Shown piece by piece: positions 62,936-64,000 of a DNA stretch of 64,000 bases; the first letter of the stretch is position 1, and every line of letters begins with the position of its first letter. Source of the DNA: Beijerinckiaceae bacterium. GTDB lineage: Bacteria; Pseudomonadota; Alphaproteobacteria; Rhizobiales; Beijerinckiaceae. The stretch covers positions 2,018,110-2,082,109 of the forward strand of contig JALJOM010000003.1 of NCBI GenBank assembly GCA_024304885.1, read 5' to 3'. The notes below the pieces were generated by a model, which searched no databases, had not been told where the DNA came from, and saw nothing but the letters and a program-made list of their open reading frames with translations. The position numbers and the translations under genes were made by a program.

Positions 62936-63265
62936 TCACCGACCGACCATGACGCCGGGGACGTAGCGCAAGGCCTCGCCGAGCGTCGTCGCCTGCTGGT
63001 CGTCCATCAGGCTGCGCGGCACGACGGTGACGCTGCCGGGGACTTGCATTACCGGAACACGCGTGCCGCCGGGCCCGGTCACATAGGGGACATAATAGCC
63101 CGTTGCGGCTGCGCCTGCCCCTCCGGGGCTCGTGACGACGCGTGCCTTGGCGCCGCGGACGAAAGGCTCGGCATAGGCGACTTGGACCGCTTGAAACAGG
63201 ATCACAGCGCCGAGACCGACTGCGAGCAGCGTCGTGCGCGGCGACGTCCAATCTGGATAGTGCAT
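62936..63265 (-). CDS. Short TonB plug-domain protein, probably truncated
   Basis: A 109-residue protein with an N-terminal membrane helix (TTLLAVGLGAVILFQAVQVAYA). A Gly/Val-rich linker follows, and then the first part of a TonB-receptor plug: VPGSVTVVPRSLMDDQQATTLGEALRYVPGVMVG. Full receptors continue for some 600 residues. Here the frame stops right after GVMVGR. It is either a stand-alone plug-like protein or the 5' remnant of a siderophore receptor. Confidence 0.6.
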   Translation of the reverse strand: MHYPDWTSPRTTLLAVGLGAVILFQAVQVAYAEPFVRGAKARVVTSPGGAGAAATGYYVPYVTGPGGTRVPVMQVPGSVTVVPRSLMDDQQATTLGEALRYVPGVMVGR

Positions 63266-63389
63266 GGAACCCGCTCCTCGGAGTCTCGGCCAGGCCGCCT
63301 CGAAGGATTCGAGCCGCCCTCGATCAGATAGGGCTCGATCGACAGGGATCCAAGCGGACGCGCGGCGGGCTCCGTGCGAGGCGATGGCC

Positions 63390-64000
63390 TCAGGAGATGG
63401 CCTTGACGCGCCGTCGCTCGACCGATGACGGGATCCTCAGGCTCTCGCGATATTTCGCGACGGTCCGGCGGGCGATGTCGATATTGACTGTCTTGAGCTT
63501 TGCCACGATCGCATCGTCGGAAAGAATTTCGGTCGGGCGCTCCTGATCGATCATCTGCTTGATCCTGTAGCGCACCGATTCGGCCGAATGGGCTTCCGAG
63601 CCGTCACGCGCGGCGATCGAGGCGGTGAAGAAATACTTGAGCTCGAAGAGCCCCCTCGGGGTCGCCATGTACTTGTTGGAGGTCACCCGCGAGACGGTCG
63701 ATTCGTGCATCCCGATCGCCTCGGCGATGGTCTTCAGGTTCAAGGGACGCAAATGCTCGACGCCCCGCGCGAAGAAAGCGTCCTGCTGGCGCACGATCTC
63801 GCTCGACACCTTGAGGATCGTGCGCGCCCTTTGCTCGAGGCTCTTGGTGAGCCAGTTGGCGGTCTGCAGGCAGGACGACATGAAGGTCCTGTCGGCCTCG
63901 TTGGCCTTCAGCTTGCCGATTCGTGCGGCGTAGGTGTGATTCACGAGGACCCGCGGCAGGACCTCGGAGTTGAGCTCGACGTGCCAGGTGCCGTCGGGCA
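63390..64000 (-). CDS. rpoN: RNA polymerase sigma-54 factor (3' part)
   Basis: The frame enters from the right edge (WHVELNSEVLPRVLVNHTYAARI) and covers the C-terminal two thirds of sigma-54. It has LEQRARTILKVSSEIVRQQDAFFARGVEHLRPL, the core-binding end, LKTIAEAIGMHESTVSRVTSNKYMATPRGLFELKYFF (helix-turn-helix), and the RpoN box ARRTVAKYRE near the end. It recognises -24/-12 promoters for nitrogen and other regulated genes. The gene continues beyond the window, and no start is visible. Confidence 0.96.
   Translation of the reverse strand, partial: PDGTWHVELNSEVLPRVLVNHTYAARIGKLKANEADRTFMSSCLQTANWLTKSLEQRARTILKVSSEIVRQQDAFFARGVEHLRPLNLKTIAEAIGMHESTVSRVTSNKYMATPRGLFELKYFFTASIAARDGSEAHSAESVRYRIKQMIDQERPTEILSDDAIVAKLKTVNIDIARRTVAKYRESLRIPSSVERRRVKAIS

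Overview
The window is high-GC bacterial DNA, most likely from an alphaproteobacterium of the order Hyphomicrobiales (Rhizobiales). The signs are the tadA / RluB-type synthase / rsmD cluster, the paired M16 peptidases, a dihydroorotase-like protein without its zinc histidines, the sigma-54 gene at the right edge, and a ~100-bp dispersed repeat present in three copies. I cannot name the genus from sequence alone.

Layout. 1-5834 is chromosomal backbone: tRNA-Ser, two small exported proteins, a PyrC-like protein, a His-rich exported protein, a decayed TIR-domain gene, recJ and tRNA-Glu. 5788-20596 is a 14.8-kb integrated phage-like element in the 3' end of tRNA-Glu. A 47-bp copy of the tRNA 3' end (one mismatch) marks its right junction, next to a tyrosine integrase. 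It has early genes (RuvC-like resolvase, RepA-like ATPase), both terminase subunits and some tail genes, but I see no portal, head protease or capsid gene. 21365-37225 is backbone again: an orphan OppB-type permease, parE, two M16 peptidases, holA, a galactose operon (GH42 beta-galactosidase, galK, galT), tadA, an RluB-type pseudouridine synthase and rsmD.

37243-62533 is an accessory region ending at tRNA-Arg. It starts with a DUF6602-type putative nuclease of lower GC. A complete type I-E CRISPR-Cas locus follows (cas3, cas8e, cas11, cas7, cas5, cas6e, cas1, cas2) with an array of 22 repeats and 21 spacers. Converging on the array is an operon of two small helix-turn-helix proteins and a reverse transcriptase. 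Next are two related proteins of unknown function, divergently arranged. A 2,965-bp IS1595-family transposon then carries passenger genes, including a PIN-domain gene overlapping a 264-residue partner, and is flanked by an exact 8-bp target duplication. Last comes a recombinase module (Xis-like protein, two tyrosine recombinases, one large serine recombinase) whose final ORF runs into the 3' end of tRNA-Arg.

62611-64000 is backbone: a short TonB plug-domain protein and the 3' part of rpoN.

How it fits together: the cas genes form one tightly overlapped operon with a recognisable promoter upstream and a leader promoter in front of the array, so the system looks functional. The least explained pieces are the reverse transcriptase operon, whose first ribosome-binding site lies in an inverted repeat; the pair of IGWTK-motif proteins; the cargo of the IS1595-type transposon; and the headless phage-like element.
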